NCBI GenBank assembly: GCA_047967505.1 | Contig: CM106540.1 | Reading direction: 5' to 3' (one strand) | DNA length: 64,000 nt | Origin: Dipteris shenzhenensis | Lineage: Eukaryota > Polypodiophyta > Polypodiopsida > Gleicheniales | In this document: positions 11,887-22,195 of the stretch, in pieces | Layout: every line of letters starts with the position of its first letter | Numbering within the stretch: the first letter of the stretch is position 1 | Made by a program: the position numbers and the translations under genes | Notes under the pieces: model-generated | What the model was told of the DNA's origin: nothing | Database searches by the model: none | The model's input: only the letters and a program-made list of their open reading frames with translations

Positions 11887-12157
11887 CCTCCACGTCTTCG
11901 TCAAAACCTTATAATCTCAGGTTGCAAATGGTTATGTCAGCCTCCCTCAGCATTTGATGCACCCAAGGTGAAAATTATGAAACATTGATGTCCTCCATCC
12001 CTTCCCTACAGCTTCTCACTCCCTCCACGTCTCCGTCAAAACCTTATAATCTCAAGTTTCAAATGGTTATGGTAGCCTCCCTCAGCATTTGACGCACCCA
12101 GGGTGAAAATGATGAAAGATGTCCTCCATCCCTTAAGGCCCTATAGCTTCTCACTCC
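11887..12157. repeat. Two-copy ~135-bp tandem duplication
   Basis: Units start at 11887 and 12022 (CCTCCACGTCTTCG / CCTCCACGTCTCCG). They share TCAAAACCTTATAATCTCA and CCTCCCTCAGCATTTGA. Noncoding. Confidence 0.8.
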
Positions 12158-13012
12158 CAACCTTGGCTTTCCCTTATGTAGTGCACTTGCTTACATACCT
12201 CGGGCAAGTCGAGTTTACCAACAGGAAGACATGCATGGAACATATGTCTAAACTTTTCAGCTTCTCTCTTTGCTGTCATGTTACAGCTTCCCTAGTTGCA
12301 CAATCCAAGTGTAGTTTGAAGAAACAATTTACCTATTATGTGGATTGCCATGGTATTGGAATTTGGTAAATTTGAAGTGCTTTTCATTTCTAGCCCTTTT
12401 AGTGTGACATTTCTACCCCTTCAATTTTACCACTTCATGAATACATGAAAGTACATTGGAAGGGATGGTGACTACTAGCCAAGAGGCTGCATCAAGACGA
12501 ACATCCTTTGTCTAATGTTAACCTTAACCTATAGGGCTTTGAACGTCCACAAGCAATAGTTTGAAAGAATCCCCTACTCAAACACAAGTAAGATGTCAAT
12601 TTTGATCAATTGGTGAGAAATTTCTTAACCAAGGAGGGAAAATATTAGCCCAATGGCAAAGCTAGAGGCTTCTCCAAGTTGCATGGGCCAATATTTACAA
12701 CATAAACTTGATAAATTCACCCAAAAATCAACATAACTTTCTCATACAAGTTCTTAAATTTTCCCTACAAGTACTCAAATCGATCAGCACAAGTCATTGA
12801 GCCATCTACTCCGCATCTATAAGCTATGTTTTTCAAATTCTAGCTCATAAGTCGTATTCTTCAAATTCTAGCTAATAAAAGACTTGTATTTGAAGTTTAA
12901 CTATATGTATATCCATTGAAGCCTGAAAATGGAAGCATGGGCTAATATTTGTAACTCTATTTTGGGCAACGGCCAGATATATTATGGGGCTAGTTAGGCC
13001 CAAAAAAAGGAC
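12158..13012. other. No recognisable feature
   Basis: AT-rich sequence with no gene, repeat or element boundary that I can support. Confidence 0.4.
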
Positions 13013-14160
13013 CATGTACAAAAATTGGCAGATCCAAAATGGACCACACGCCGACTGCCTAAGAGAGTTACACCTTCACGGACACACCAACCAAGACAAG
13101 ATTTCTTACAAACTGGGCCTTGTAAGAGAGCACCCAACCGAAGTCTCTGAGAATACCTTTTACATGCAGTGCAATCATAGCCACCTTGTTGTCACCACCC
13201 TTACCATGATGAAGACTATACTGTTGCAGAACTCCCACACTGCTATCAAGACCCCCGCCTGACTATACGGCCAGCATGCTACCAGTGTCAATGGGATCTG
13301 AGCATCCTTGCTAAGCAAGACCATTCTCCAATTGGAACCCAAGTATAATTTAGCCATGATACTAGAATCATACACTACTTTCTCAACTTTGTACCAAACT
13401 TCGCAAGAACTTGGGAAATGCCAGAGTAAATGACTCACAAATTCAAAGGATCTATTTCACAGTGGGCATACAAGGGAAACCAGAAGGTGTTTGGCCAATT
13501 TGGCCCAAACAGGGAGCCATTGATGCGCCACTTTCCACAGCAAGAACTTGTCCTTACTAGAAACACAACTCTTCCAGATTGTCCTCAGTGTAATGGACCA
13601 CCATGACTAGCCTCTACACAGGTCCCATCTCTTGTTCAGGTCCACTGGCTCCATGTCATTTTGTAACATCTGGTGATAGGCGACCCTGGCCAAGAACATC
13701 CTAAGGTGTGTTCCACCCATTGCCCATTAATCTTCTCTCATTGCAACAAGGCAACCATGTTAGTCGGCTAGCTATCTGGTATGCGATCCAGCACTACTTG
13801 CAACAAATTCTTCTCACCAACATTCGAGGGAACTCGTTTTGCTATTCAGTCGACTGTAGACATTCTGTTGCATGCACATCCCAAATGATCCATCTTCTCA
13901 CCCCTTTTTGAAAAAGACTCTGACGTCTTGCCAGCCAAAGGGCTCATCCCAACAAGCCAGACTCCACCAAATTGATTCCTGGAGGCTAGCGTCACCCTTG
14001 AGACCATTGCGCCCCTTCCACTGGGGGAGTTTTACCCCATCTTTCCACGCATCTACCAAGCTAATAGCTAAATCTAAACCCACAGTCTTTATCAGGAAGC
14101 TAGAGACCAACCGATCATACCAGTCTAGATCATTCTGGGAGCTCACTAAGAGAATCAAAG
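13013..14160 (-). pseudogene. L1-like LINE ORF2 C-terminal relic
   Basis: Read on the - strand from 14158, the relic opens with WYDRLVSSFLIKTVGLDLAI and then QESIWWSLACWDEPFGWQDV. These align with the + strand LINE at 5650-7228 (WYDCLCLGFPIKIIG; MESISWSTAFRKDPFGLHDL). After stops and frame changes, about 13440-13600 reads KDKFLLWKVAHQWLPVWAKL and CPLWNRSFEFVSHLLWHFP, a zf-RVT-type zinc-binding region found at the C-terminus of plant LINE ORF2. The end near 13175 is degenerate. It is the same family as the 5650-7228 copy in opposite orientation, and not functional. Confidence 0.8.
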
Positions 14161-15829
14161 TCCTCAGTCAGTCATTGGGGTGCTGGGAGAACTATATTCC
14201 CCTCTTAGTTTTTACCCTATTCTTAACGGAGAATCTTAATGACATAAGATTATGTTGCTAACACAATGGAGTACACATTTGATGTTCAGTTTTAGACACG
14301 TCATCTCATGCCAAGTATCATAGCCCACACCTAAAATTTGATACATTGTCATGGTACTAAATCCTCTATCCCAAATCCAAACCACACTGTGTCCCACACT
14401 AGCTCATACAAGAATGTGCTCCTATTGTTTCATGTAGTGGGTTATCTTCTAGCACCTAAGCATGTGCAACCCATGGCTTTTTCCCCTTCAAAAAAAATCA
14501 AAGTGCTAGCAAGGGAAAGCAATTCATTATGTAGCACACAACGTATTGGTCCAGACAATCTTCAATGCATGCACACCATACTTGGTGCATCTTCTAGAGA
14601 TCTTCCACAATCTCCCAATTGATGAGTTTGGATGAGCTTTATGCAACCTATAGAACCAATTAGTGGTAAAAAAGTTCTCCTCTACACAATCACAATGTAC
14701 AATCATAGGATGCATGACTATGTCCTAATCTAATATCATACCCCACAGATCATGTGGTGATAGGTAGTGGTTATCAATTTTTAGTGGATCTCATATAATT
14801 CTACCTTAATGTGCAATTACATGAAGGAGAAGGCCCAAAGTATCTGCCTTAAAAGAACAAGAAAAATCATCTAGGTGAAGTTGCCCTTTCAATTAGTAAT
14901 GGCAGCATTGGCTTTTTGCAAAATTAGGAATTATTTTTTGTTGACTTCACATACCTAAAAGTTAAAGTGGGCTTAAAGTCCATCAAAATAAGCGTGAGAC
15001 TTCAAGTCAATTGAAGTACATTAAAAACATTTCAAGTCAATTGGAAAATAATAAAAACACTTCAAGTCAATTGAATATAATAAAAACACAGTCAAGTGCA
15101 ATTTTCCTAGCATTAATGTGGAAATATTGTGTAAGGTCACATGGTACAATATTATATTCACACAATGGGCTTATATTAGACAAGATGCACTAACTATGAT
15201 ATACATGTTTTCTCTAGTGATATCCTATCCATATGAGCTTTGTACGAGGCAATGTCTAGATTACAAGCAATATATCTTTTTCAAGCCTATCACATCCATC
15301 ATTATGTGGACATCAAGATTCCCCTCATTTTGACATCAGCTCACAAGAACATGACATGAATTTTATGAGCTAATGCTTACATCTCAAGCATGATGGATTC
15401 TATGTGTAATACAATCACATCTAAGGGTGGATTGAGCTAGATCAAGCTCTCTATACGAGGACTCTTAGAATTTCAAAGATTTGCAAGGTTCACCAGTTGA
15501 CTAATTTGAGAAGTCCCACAAAGCTAGCTATAATTTCGACTTGAAAATAGAGAAGTCCCACAAAGTTAGTTGAGCATAAATGTTAAAGGGACTTTATTCC
15601 CACCGACTTTTCCTCATTAGACTTGAAAATATTTCTCTCTAAGTACCGATGCACTAGTAGAGTAGAGGCAACAGTAACTCAAACAATAGGGCATGTACTT
15701 ATTGGAGTTGGCTACCCACATTTAAGTCCTATAGAGTGTAGTGTTGGTCCTGGGTAGGGTTCTCCTCATTGGACCATGGGTGGGTTAGGATTGAGTCCCA
15801 AAAAAAGAGGAACCGATGCATATGCTTAT
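14161..15829. other. Noncoding stretch with a short minisatellite
   Basis: No gene recognised. At about 15001-15095 CTTCAAGTCAATTGAA-like units recur three times at a period of about 28-32 bp. A shorter duplication (GAAGTCCCACAAAGCTAG / GAAGTCCCACAAAGTTAG) lies near 15510-15575. Confidence 0.5.
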
Positions 15830-16711
15830 AATGTGATACAAGTAGTACAACTAGAATCAAAGCAACGAGGGTCATCGCCTTCCTATATACACGATTTTTT
15901 AAGAGGAGTCAGCATCAATGCTAATGGCATATACAAATTGGCTTGTAAGGTTTGTTGGTTTGTGGGAGCTCTTAGAGATTGATGAAGAAAGGGTGCAACA
16001 AGGAGATGATTTTGTAGAGGCAAAAAATGGTGCATTAATGTGCCAAATAGCACGTGCATCCTTCATATTGTTTGTTTTTTAATGCAACCCTCACTTTATG
16101 GGAACTATGTATAGTGGCTCTAAGGTTGGGCATCGCTGGTCTCGGGTACAAATCTTGGAGGCACCAAGTTTCAAGGAGTCCATGGTGTAGCAAAGAGCCT
16201 ATATATTTGGGAAAACGTGTTGCTTGCCAAGCCTTAAGGATACGTAATTTCTTCTTATGGAGGTTGGTGACTTGTAAGTTGTCCACTAAGGATAGGCTTA
16301 GTTGGTGGCAACTTATCTCTACAGTCTATTCTCTTTGCAAGATAACACTCTGGTAGGTGGCTTTATCGAGTAGAATTATTCGTTTGCCTTCAATGGAAGA
16401 TGGTTTTGCTGGGAGATCGTGGCAATCTCAATTCAAGCTTGATTCACATATGGGACATCATATGCACAGTGACTCTTTAGTTTGTATGGAAAATTCGCAA
16501 TGCAATGATTTTCAAAGGAGTGCCACTTCAAGATGATATGATTGCTAATCTCATGTCTGAGGTTTTGATGGTGTTGGGTTGTTACAATGCTAGGTGATCT
16601 GAAGTGCTTATAGCGTTTTGAGCACTTTACACTTCGCACGTGAGGCGTCTCTTTAATTGTATTTCTCTTTTTTCCCCTTTAATTTAATTACTTTTCCACG
16701 CCCAAAAAAAG
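15830..16711 (+). pseudogene. LINE 3' end relic with A-run tail
   Basis: Broken zf-RVT-like region: 16200-16340 reads IRNFFLWRLVTCKLSTKDRL, then YSLCK. Near 16470-16600 another frame reads FVWKIRNAMIFKGVPLQDD, the Trp-Lys-x-Arg-Asn pattern usual near the end of plant LINE ORF2. A short 3' region then ends in CCCAAAAAAA at about 16702-16711, a plausible poly(A) junction. No RT catalytic region is present. Confidence 0.65.
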
Positions 16712-17068
16712 AGAGCGAGCCTATATATGGTTTAGAGGGCCTATGTTGCATATGAGAGCCTAGGTGGTTGACTATGACAAGATAATTGGAAGAATACATT
16801 AAGCAGCCTTGCTTGATTCACACGCGATTCCATCCGGGCCTCTGGCATTCAAAGCATTTCGCAATCAGCCACCTTCTGCACCATCCATCCTCTACTTTTT
16901 TCCACGATACGTTTCTTTGAAATTCAAGGCGCAGCTGACGCTAAAAGTGACCGCATCCGCATAGTTGACAAAAGATCACGATTCACTGTCCTGCCTCGTG
17001 ATTGCGATGTCAAATGGGTGATGATATTCGTAGTTCCTCTATATTCGAAAGAGCCACAAAGTCACTCA
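16712..17068. other. No recognisable feature
   Basis: Mixed-composition noncoding DNA. No open frame of note. Confidence 0.35.
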
Positions 17069-17230
17069 CTACAGCTTCTCTGCAGAATTATGCCACGAAA
17101 AGGTTCGAGGCTCATCGCATAGTTAAAACTTGACAAGAACGATTTGAGACTACAGCTTCTGGCAGGATTATGCCTGGAAAAGGTTCGAAACTCATCGCAT
17201 AATTAAAACCTTCACAAGAACGGTGTAAAT
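17069..17230. repeat. Two-copy 81-bp tandem duplication
   Basis: Units begin ACTACAGCTTCTCTGCAG and ACTACAGCTTCTGGCAG. They share AAAAGGTTCGA and CTCATCGCATA at the same offsets. Confidence 0.8.
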
Positions 17231-17441
17231 GGACGACGGGATTACATGTATCGATTGGAAATACAGTGAACGGAAACGCACGAGTTCCCGAAATTCAATG
17301 ACGAAAACGGCCACAAGACATCACTAGAAATGGTCCTCTCTTGGCACCGCGTAAGGCCACCATTGACATAAAAAGATCTTCATGACAAGTTTTTTTTCAA
17401 TTTTAAATGTCACCTCACCTATTTTTGATGTCACATGTTTG

Positions 17442-19020
17442 CTTCCAAGTCGAGCACCCTTGCTCAACCTTGAGTCCATGTTGGCAGGTGGTAGCTTGCA
17501 TTTAAAGGCTACAACGGGGGTACAAAAAGGTTGGAATCCCATTCGTAAACTCACATTTCACACATAACACTTCAACACAAACTAGCGTGGTGCTCGATCC
17601 CATGCAATCCTTGCATACCTAGTTTATGGACCATAGTGACACTTTGAAGACGTTCGTTAGGAAAAGAAGACATGCGGCGGCCTATATAATTGTCACATGT
17701 ACCATCACTGAAAATTTTAATTTAATATCGGCCGACAAAAGTTGGTATTTAACACAAGTCACCCACAACCATTTCTCAATCCTTTTGTTCCTACCGACCC
17801 AAGATGGATCATCGAGAGCTATTGAGACACAATGACCAGCTAACTTTTTTTTTTTGGGCGGGAACATTCAAAAGCTCAATTTATATATATATGCCATCCA
17901 TGCATTCACATTTCACATAGTAAATCTTGAACTTGAAATACATGGATGTCGTAGACACTCAGCTCACTCAATGCAAATATCAAGGTGATGGTCTTTAACT
18001 TTACTCTCTCGTAACATTGTCTTTGTATGCTTGTAACATTACCACCCAAAAGTGACCTCTAGGGAAGGGTAGGATGGAGTGTTAAGGCTTACCAATTATC
18101 AGGGTTAAGTCTAAGGTGAAGATGAACATTAAAGCCCTGACTCTCGTTTGTTCCAAAAGTGTTATAAGAAGGCAATAGATGTTTTAACTTCCCAAATGCC
18201 ACATGGGGATGATGTTTGCTTCCACCTAGTGAATGTTCTCTAAAACAAACTGCACATGCTCGCTTTCACGCAGTGTGATAAATAAGTCGAGGACCCTTGC
18301 TCAAGCTTGAATCCATGTTGATAGGTGGTAGCTTGCATTTAATGCATTTAAAGGCTACAACTGGGGTACAAAAAGGTTGGAATCCCCATCCATAAACTCA
18401 CATTCCAACACTTCAATGCAAACTAGAGAGCACCCAATCCCATGCAATCCTTGCATACCTAGTTTTATAGACCATAGTAACACTATGAAGAGGTTGGTTA
18501 GGAAAAGAAGACATGCAGTGGCTTATATACTTGTCACAAGTACCATCACTAGAAAAGTTAAATTTAATATGGGCCGACAAAAGTTGGTATTTAACACAAG
18601 TTCCCACAACCATTCCTCAATCCTTTTGTTCCTACCGATCCAAGATGGATCACAAAGAGCTGTTGAGATACTATGACTAGCTAATATTTTAAACATTACA
18701 AAAGCTCAATTTATATAGATATGCCATCCATTTCACATAGTAAATCTTGAACTTGAAGTGTATGGCTGTCGTAGACACTTAGCTCCAAATTTCGAGGTGA
18801 TGGTCTTCAACTTTACTCTCTCATAACATTGTTCTTTGTACACTCATAACATTACCACCCAAAATTGACCTCTAGGGAAGGGTGGGATGGAGTGTTAGGG
18901 CTTACCAATCAGCAGGGTTAAGTCTATTAAGGTGAAGATGAGTATTAAATCCCTGACTCATCTATTCCAAAAGTGTTATTAGGAGAAGGGCAATACATGT
19001 TTCGACTTCCCAAATGCTAG
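17442..19020. repeat. ~770-bp direct duplication (two copies)
   Basis: Copy 1 is about 17442-18205 and copy 2 about 18285-19018. They are collinear, sharing GGTACAAAAAGGTTGGAATC, AGGAAAAGAAGACATGC, GCCGACAAAAGTTGGTATTT and CTCTAGGGAAGGGT. Copy 2 carries small deletions and copy 1 a T-run insertion near 17845. No coding content in either. Confidence 0.85.
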
Positions 19021-19536
19021 CTTCTCTCACACATGCTCCAAGACAAAATTGATCCTCTATATGTGCTGCAGGTTAAACTTCTTCTTTGTCTTTTCGGTAT
19101 GGATACATTTTCTTCTCTTGTGGATACTCGATTTTGTCCACCATATCCATTTTCTTCTATTGTAGCTCGATTTTGTCCTCAAAGGTGTACTATGCATTGC
19201 AGGTTGCTCTTAGATTTTACTATTTAGGAATTTTAGATGTAAAATAAAGTCAAATTGACCCTTTAATAAAATGGAAGCACAAGTTGATCTTTTACTGGGA
19301 TTACAAGGTGCTCTTAGATTTAGCAATTTATAGTACACCTTTGGGGACAAAATTGAGTTTTCACAATAGAAGAAAATGTACCCACATACACAAAAGACAA
19401 AGAAGAAGGTTAACTTATGATACATATAGAGAATCAATTATCTCTTGGAGCATGTTTGAGAGAAGCTAGCATTTGGGAATCCAAACATCTATTTGCCTTC
19501 TCACAACACTTTTGGAATAGATGAGTCAGGGCTTTA
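18946..19536. mobile_element. Fold-back inverted repeat (MITE-like), ~585 bp
   Basis: The left arm (18951-19240) and right arm (19242-19531) are imperfect reverse complements about a centre near 19241. Paired landmarks are CCCTGACTCATCTATTCC with its complement at 19514-19531, and AGAAGAAAATGTA at 19366 facing TACATTTTCTTCT near 19105. The structure runs into the end of the direct duplication at 17442-19020. No target duplication was identified, so mobility is inference. Confidence 0.6.
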
Positions 19537-19690
19537 ACACATTAAAGGTGCTCTTAGATTCCACCAAAAGATCAACTTGTCTTTCCATTTCATTGAAGAC
19601 GTTAATCTAACTAAAGTTTTCTTCTACCTTCCTAAAATCTAAGAGTAGCTTGTAATCCCACTAAAAGATGTGCTTCCATTTTCTTGAAGG
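19260..19690. repeat. Second, overlapping inverted repeat
   Basis: About 19268-19320 (GGAAGCACAAGTTGATC ... GGTGCTCTTAGATT) is an inverted match to about 19630-19682. A third partial copy sits at 19548-19600. Together with the fold-back element this makes a nested hairpin cluster. Confidence 0.5.
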
Positions 19691-20849
19691 TTTAGTGTAG
19701 GAAAATTTATACATCATCTCTTTCATTAATGATAAAGAGGACAGAGTTGTGGTAGTAGGGGTAAACACATTTCTTGGTTTGCTAGTCTGGCATAACAAAG
19801 CATCGAGCACTTTCTGGTCTTTTCTATTGGCATAGATGGAGGACAAGAATCCAGTACTGGTGATTTGAAGAGTTGATTGGAATATGACTATGAAGGTTGG
19901 GGACCACTCTCATCCTAGGAGTGAGTGCTCTTAGGGAGAGATCTCAAGGTTGGCAAAGTTCATTCTTTAATGGGTTGTGCAAATCTTGTTTCATCAAGTA
20001 CTCTTCTTTGTACACTTGGACAAATAAAAGTACCAATCTTAATTTCAAATTTACTCAACTAGATATATTCTATGTTTCTCACTCAAGTCAATGGTGGCTA
20101 GGCCTTTTGTAAGTAAAATTGAAGTGGGTTGGGGCACTAGGAGCTCTTATTGCTTCTGAAATTTTGCAATCCCTTAAATAAACCCTTTCCATTTAACAAT
20201 TCATACTTGTTGGATTCATCCTCCATCAAGGAGTTAAAGTAGAGATGATAAGAAGGCTGAAGGGTCTCTTTCAGAGTTGAGGCATGTCTCCAAGAGAACA
20301 TCTTATTGTTGATGGAATATGGGAAGCATAAAGTTGAATCCTCGATAGTTTTGGAATCACATCTATCCCAATATATATTCTCAAATCTATAGAGGCACTT
20401 TAGAAACCACTTAGGGATCAAATTCTTATGCTACTTACTTAAAACAATTAATGCAACATTAAGTTCCATTGAGATGCAAAAGGTGAGGCAGCTAGGCTTT
20501 ATTTTTGAATATATATTGGCTACAAAATTCTTTTATGTCGATGTTGTTAAAAGTACAAGAGAAAGTGACTATAAGATGGCTAAGGTTTTCTTCATAGACA
20601 GCGTATAAGGTGGCTAAATGTTTTTAAAGTTATCCTAAAAGGCATTCTCAAGATCTAAAGTCAATTGAATACATGTACCAAGCTGGGGACTTGATTTTCC
20701 TTTTGAGAAATCTAGGCTTAAAAAATCTTTGGTTCTTTCAAAACTAAGCATTAAAAGCTCCCATGTTATAGGTTTTATTGTAGAAATTTGTTATGTGCTG
20801 TGTAATTTTTTGGGCTTGCATTAAGTGTGATTTCTCCAATATGGTTTGT
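19691..20849. other. Noncoding or unreadable LINE-derived stretch
   Basis: No supportable gene. It may be the decayed upstream part of the LINE that becomes recognisable at 20850, but I see no clear endonuclease motif. Confidence 0.3.
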
Positions 20850-21386
20850 CAATAGGGCTCTTTCATGAGGGTAGTGAACATAGGTATCATTATTCTTGTT
20901 CCAAAAATATCAAATAGATTAGTATAGTCTCTTCAGAGACCTATTTTGTCCTTGATGTTTCTTATAAATCATTGCAAAAACTATAGCTCGTAGAATAAAG
21001 AAGCTTCTTCCAAACTTAGTGGGGGAGGAACAACATGGTTTTGTGAATTAAATTTTTTAATGGGAGAATATTATGAATGTGAGCATGCCATTAGCCTATT
21101 CTCTTTAGAAGATGAGATTCTATTTTTTAATCAGTTTAGAATCTGATTAGGCTTGCAATGAGTATTGTGACTATGACTAGAGAAGCCATGAATTCAATCC
21201 AAAAAGATCGATGAGGTATGGTTGTCCGTAGGTTCTCTAAACTTTTTGCTCTATTTTATATTTTTTAATTTGTAAATTAAGGATCACTTTGTAGTCTTAA
21301 ATGTCTATTGGATAAGAAGGCGGGGCTTTAATTGTTTGTTAATGAATTGATTTCATTCAGTTCCTTATAAGGAACAAGGTTGATTA
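20850..21386 (+). pseudogene. LINE reverse transcriptase relic, 5' part (split by insertion)
   Basis: Heavily mutated RT N-terminal region. 20870-21060 can be followed across stops as GIIILVPKISN, then PILSLMF, then SGGGTTWFCELNF, matching the order of motifs at the start of plant LINE RT domains. About 21193-21260 reads FNPKRSMRYGCP, the equivalent of the RQGCP motif. About 21332-21358 reads LFVNELISF where LFADDxxxF is expected, so the catalytic aspartates are lost. The frame stops at the left edge of the 4.2-kb TIR element and resumes at 25620. Confidence 0.65.
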
Positions 21387-22016
21387 AACACACTATTCAA
21401 AAAATTTGGACTTTCTCTCCTAGTTTGGACTTTTTTTTGGAGCATATCCTCTCCATGGATGATTTTTTCAAGTTAGTTTCGTTAAAAAACTAAAATGTTA
21501 TATTGGCTTTGAAAGTTTATATGCCCAATAAAAATAAACATTTGAAACATTCGCCAAGATTTGAAACTTTTTTGCAAAAAAATTTAAAGTTTCGCCAGGA
21601 TTTACATTTTTTCCTTCAAAATTCAAAATTCAAAATTCAAAATATAAAAAAGTACTACATTCTACCAATATTGTGAAACTAAAAAAATGAGCTTGAAAAC
21701 TTTCACAGATTTTATATTAATATATAGGCATAGCTTCGATAAAAACATCCGTGATCCTCTCCACTCAACTTCACTTAGTGAGCTCAAAAATTGGGTTTTT
21801 TAAAGCACTAAATGGGTCACTTATATACAAATATGGCCTTATTAAGCTAAAAAGTCAAGTGGTGACTAATTAAAAAAAAAAGGCTCAATGAAGCTATAAT
21901 TCCCAAACTTGTGCATGGTGCCCCCATCCAGTAACTATAATAATAATAATAATAGTAGTCTCCTAACTCTAGTTCAATTTTAACACTATGAAGTGGAAAT
22001 ATGACACCATATGAAA

Positions 22017-22185
22017 AGAGTTTATTGAATTCAACATATAAGTGTTGTATAGATACACCATTTTTTTGAAAAAAAAGAGTTTGTTGAATTCAATATATAA
22101 GTGGTGTATAGATACATCCTTTTTTTGAAAAACAAAGCATATAATACATTATCTTATTGGTGGTATATAAATACACCATTTTTAT
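22017..22185. repeat. Left subterminal iterons of the TIR element
   Basis: A ~59-bp unit (TTGAATTCAACATATAAGTG ...) is duplicated at 22025 and 22085. Palindrome-like GGTGTATAGATACACCA variants occur near 22046, 22105 and 22165. They face related iterons at the right end, as expected of transposase-binding sites. Confidence 0.5.
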
Positions 22186-22195
22186 GGAAAGATGC

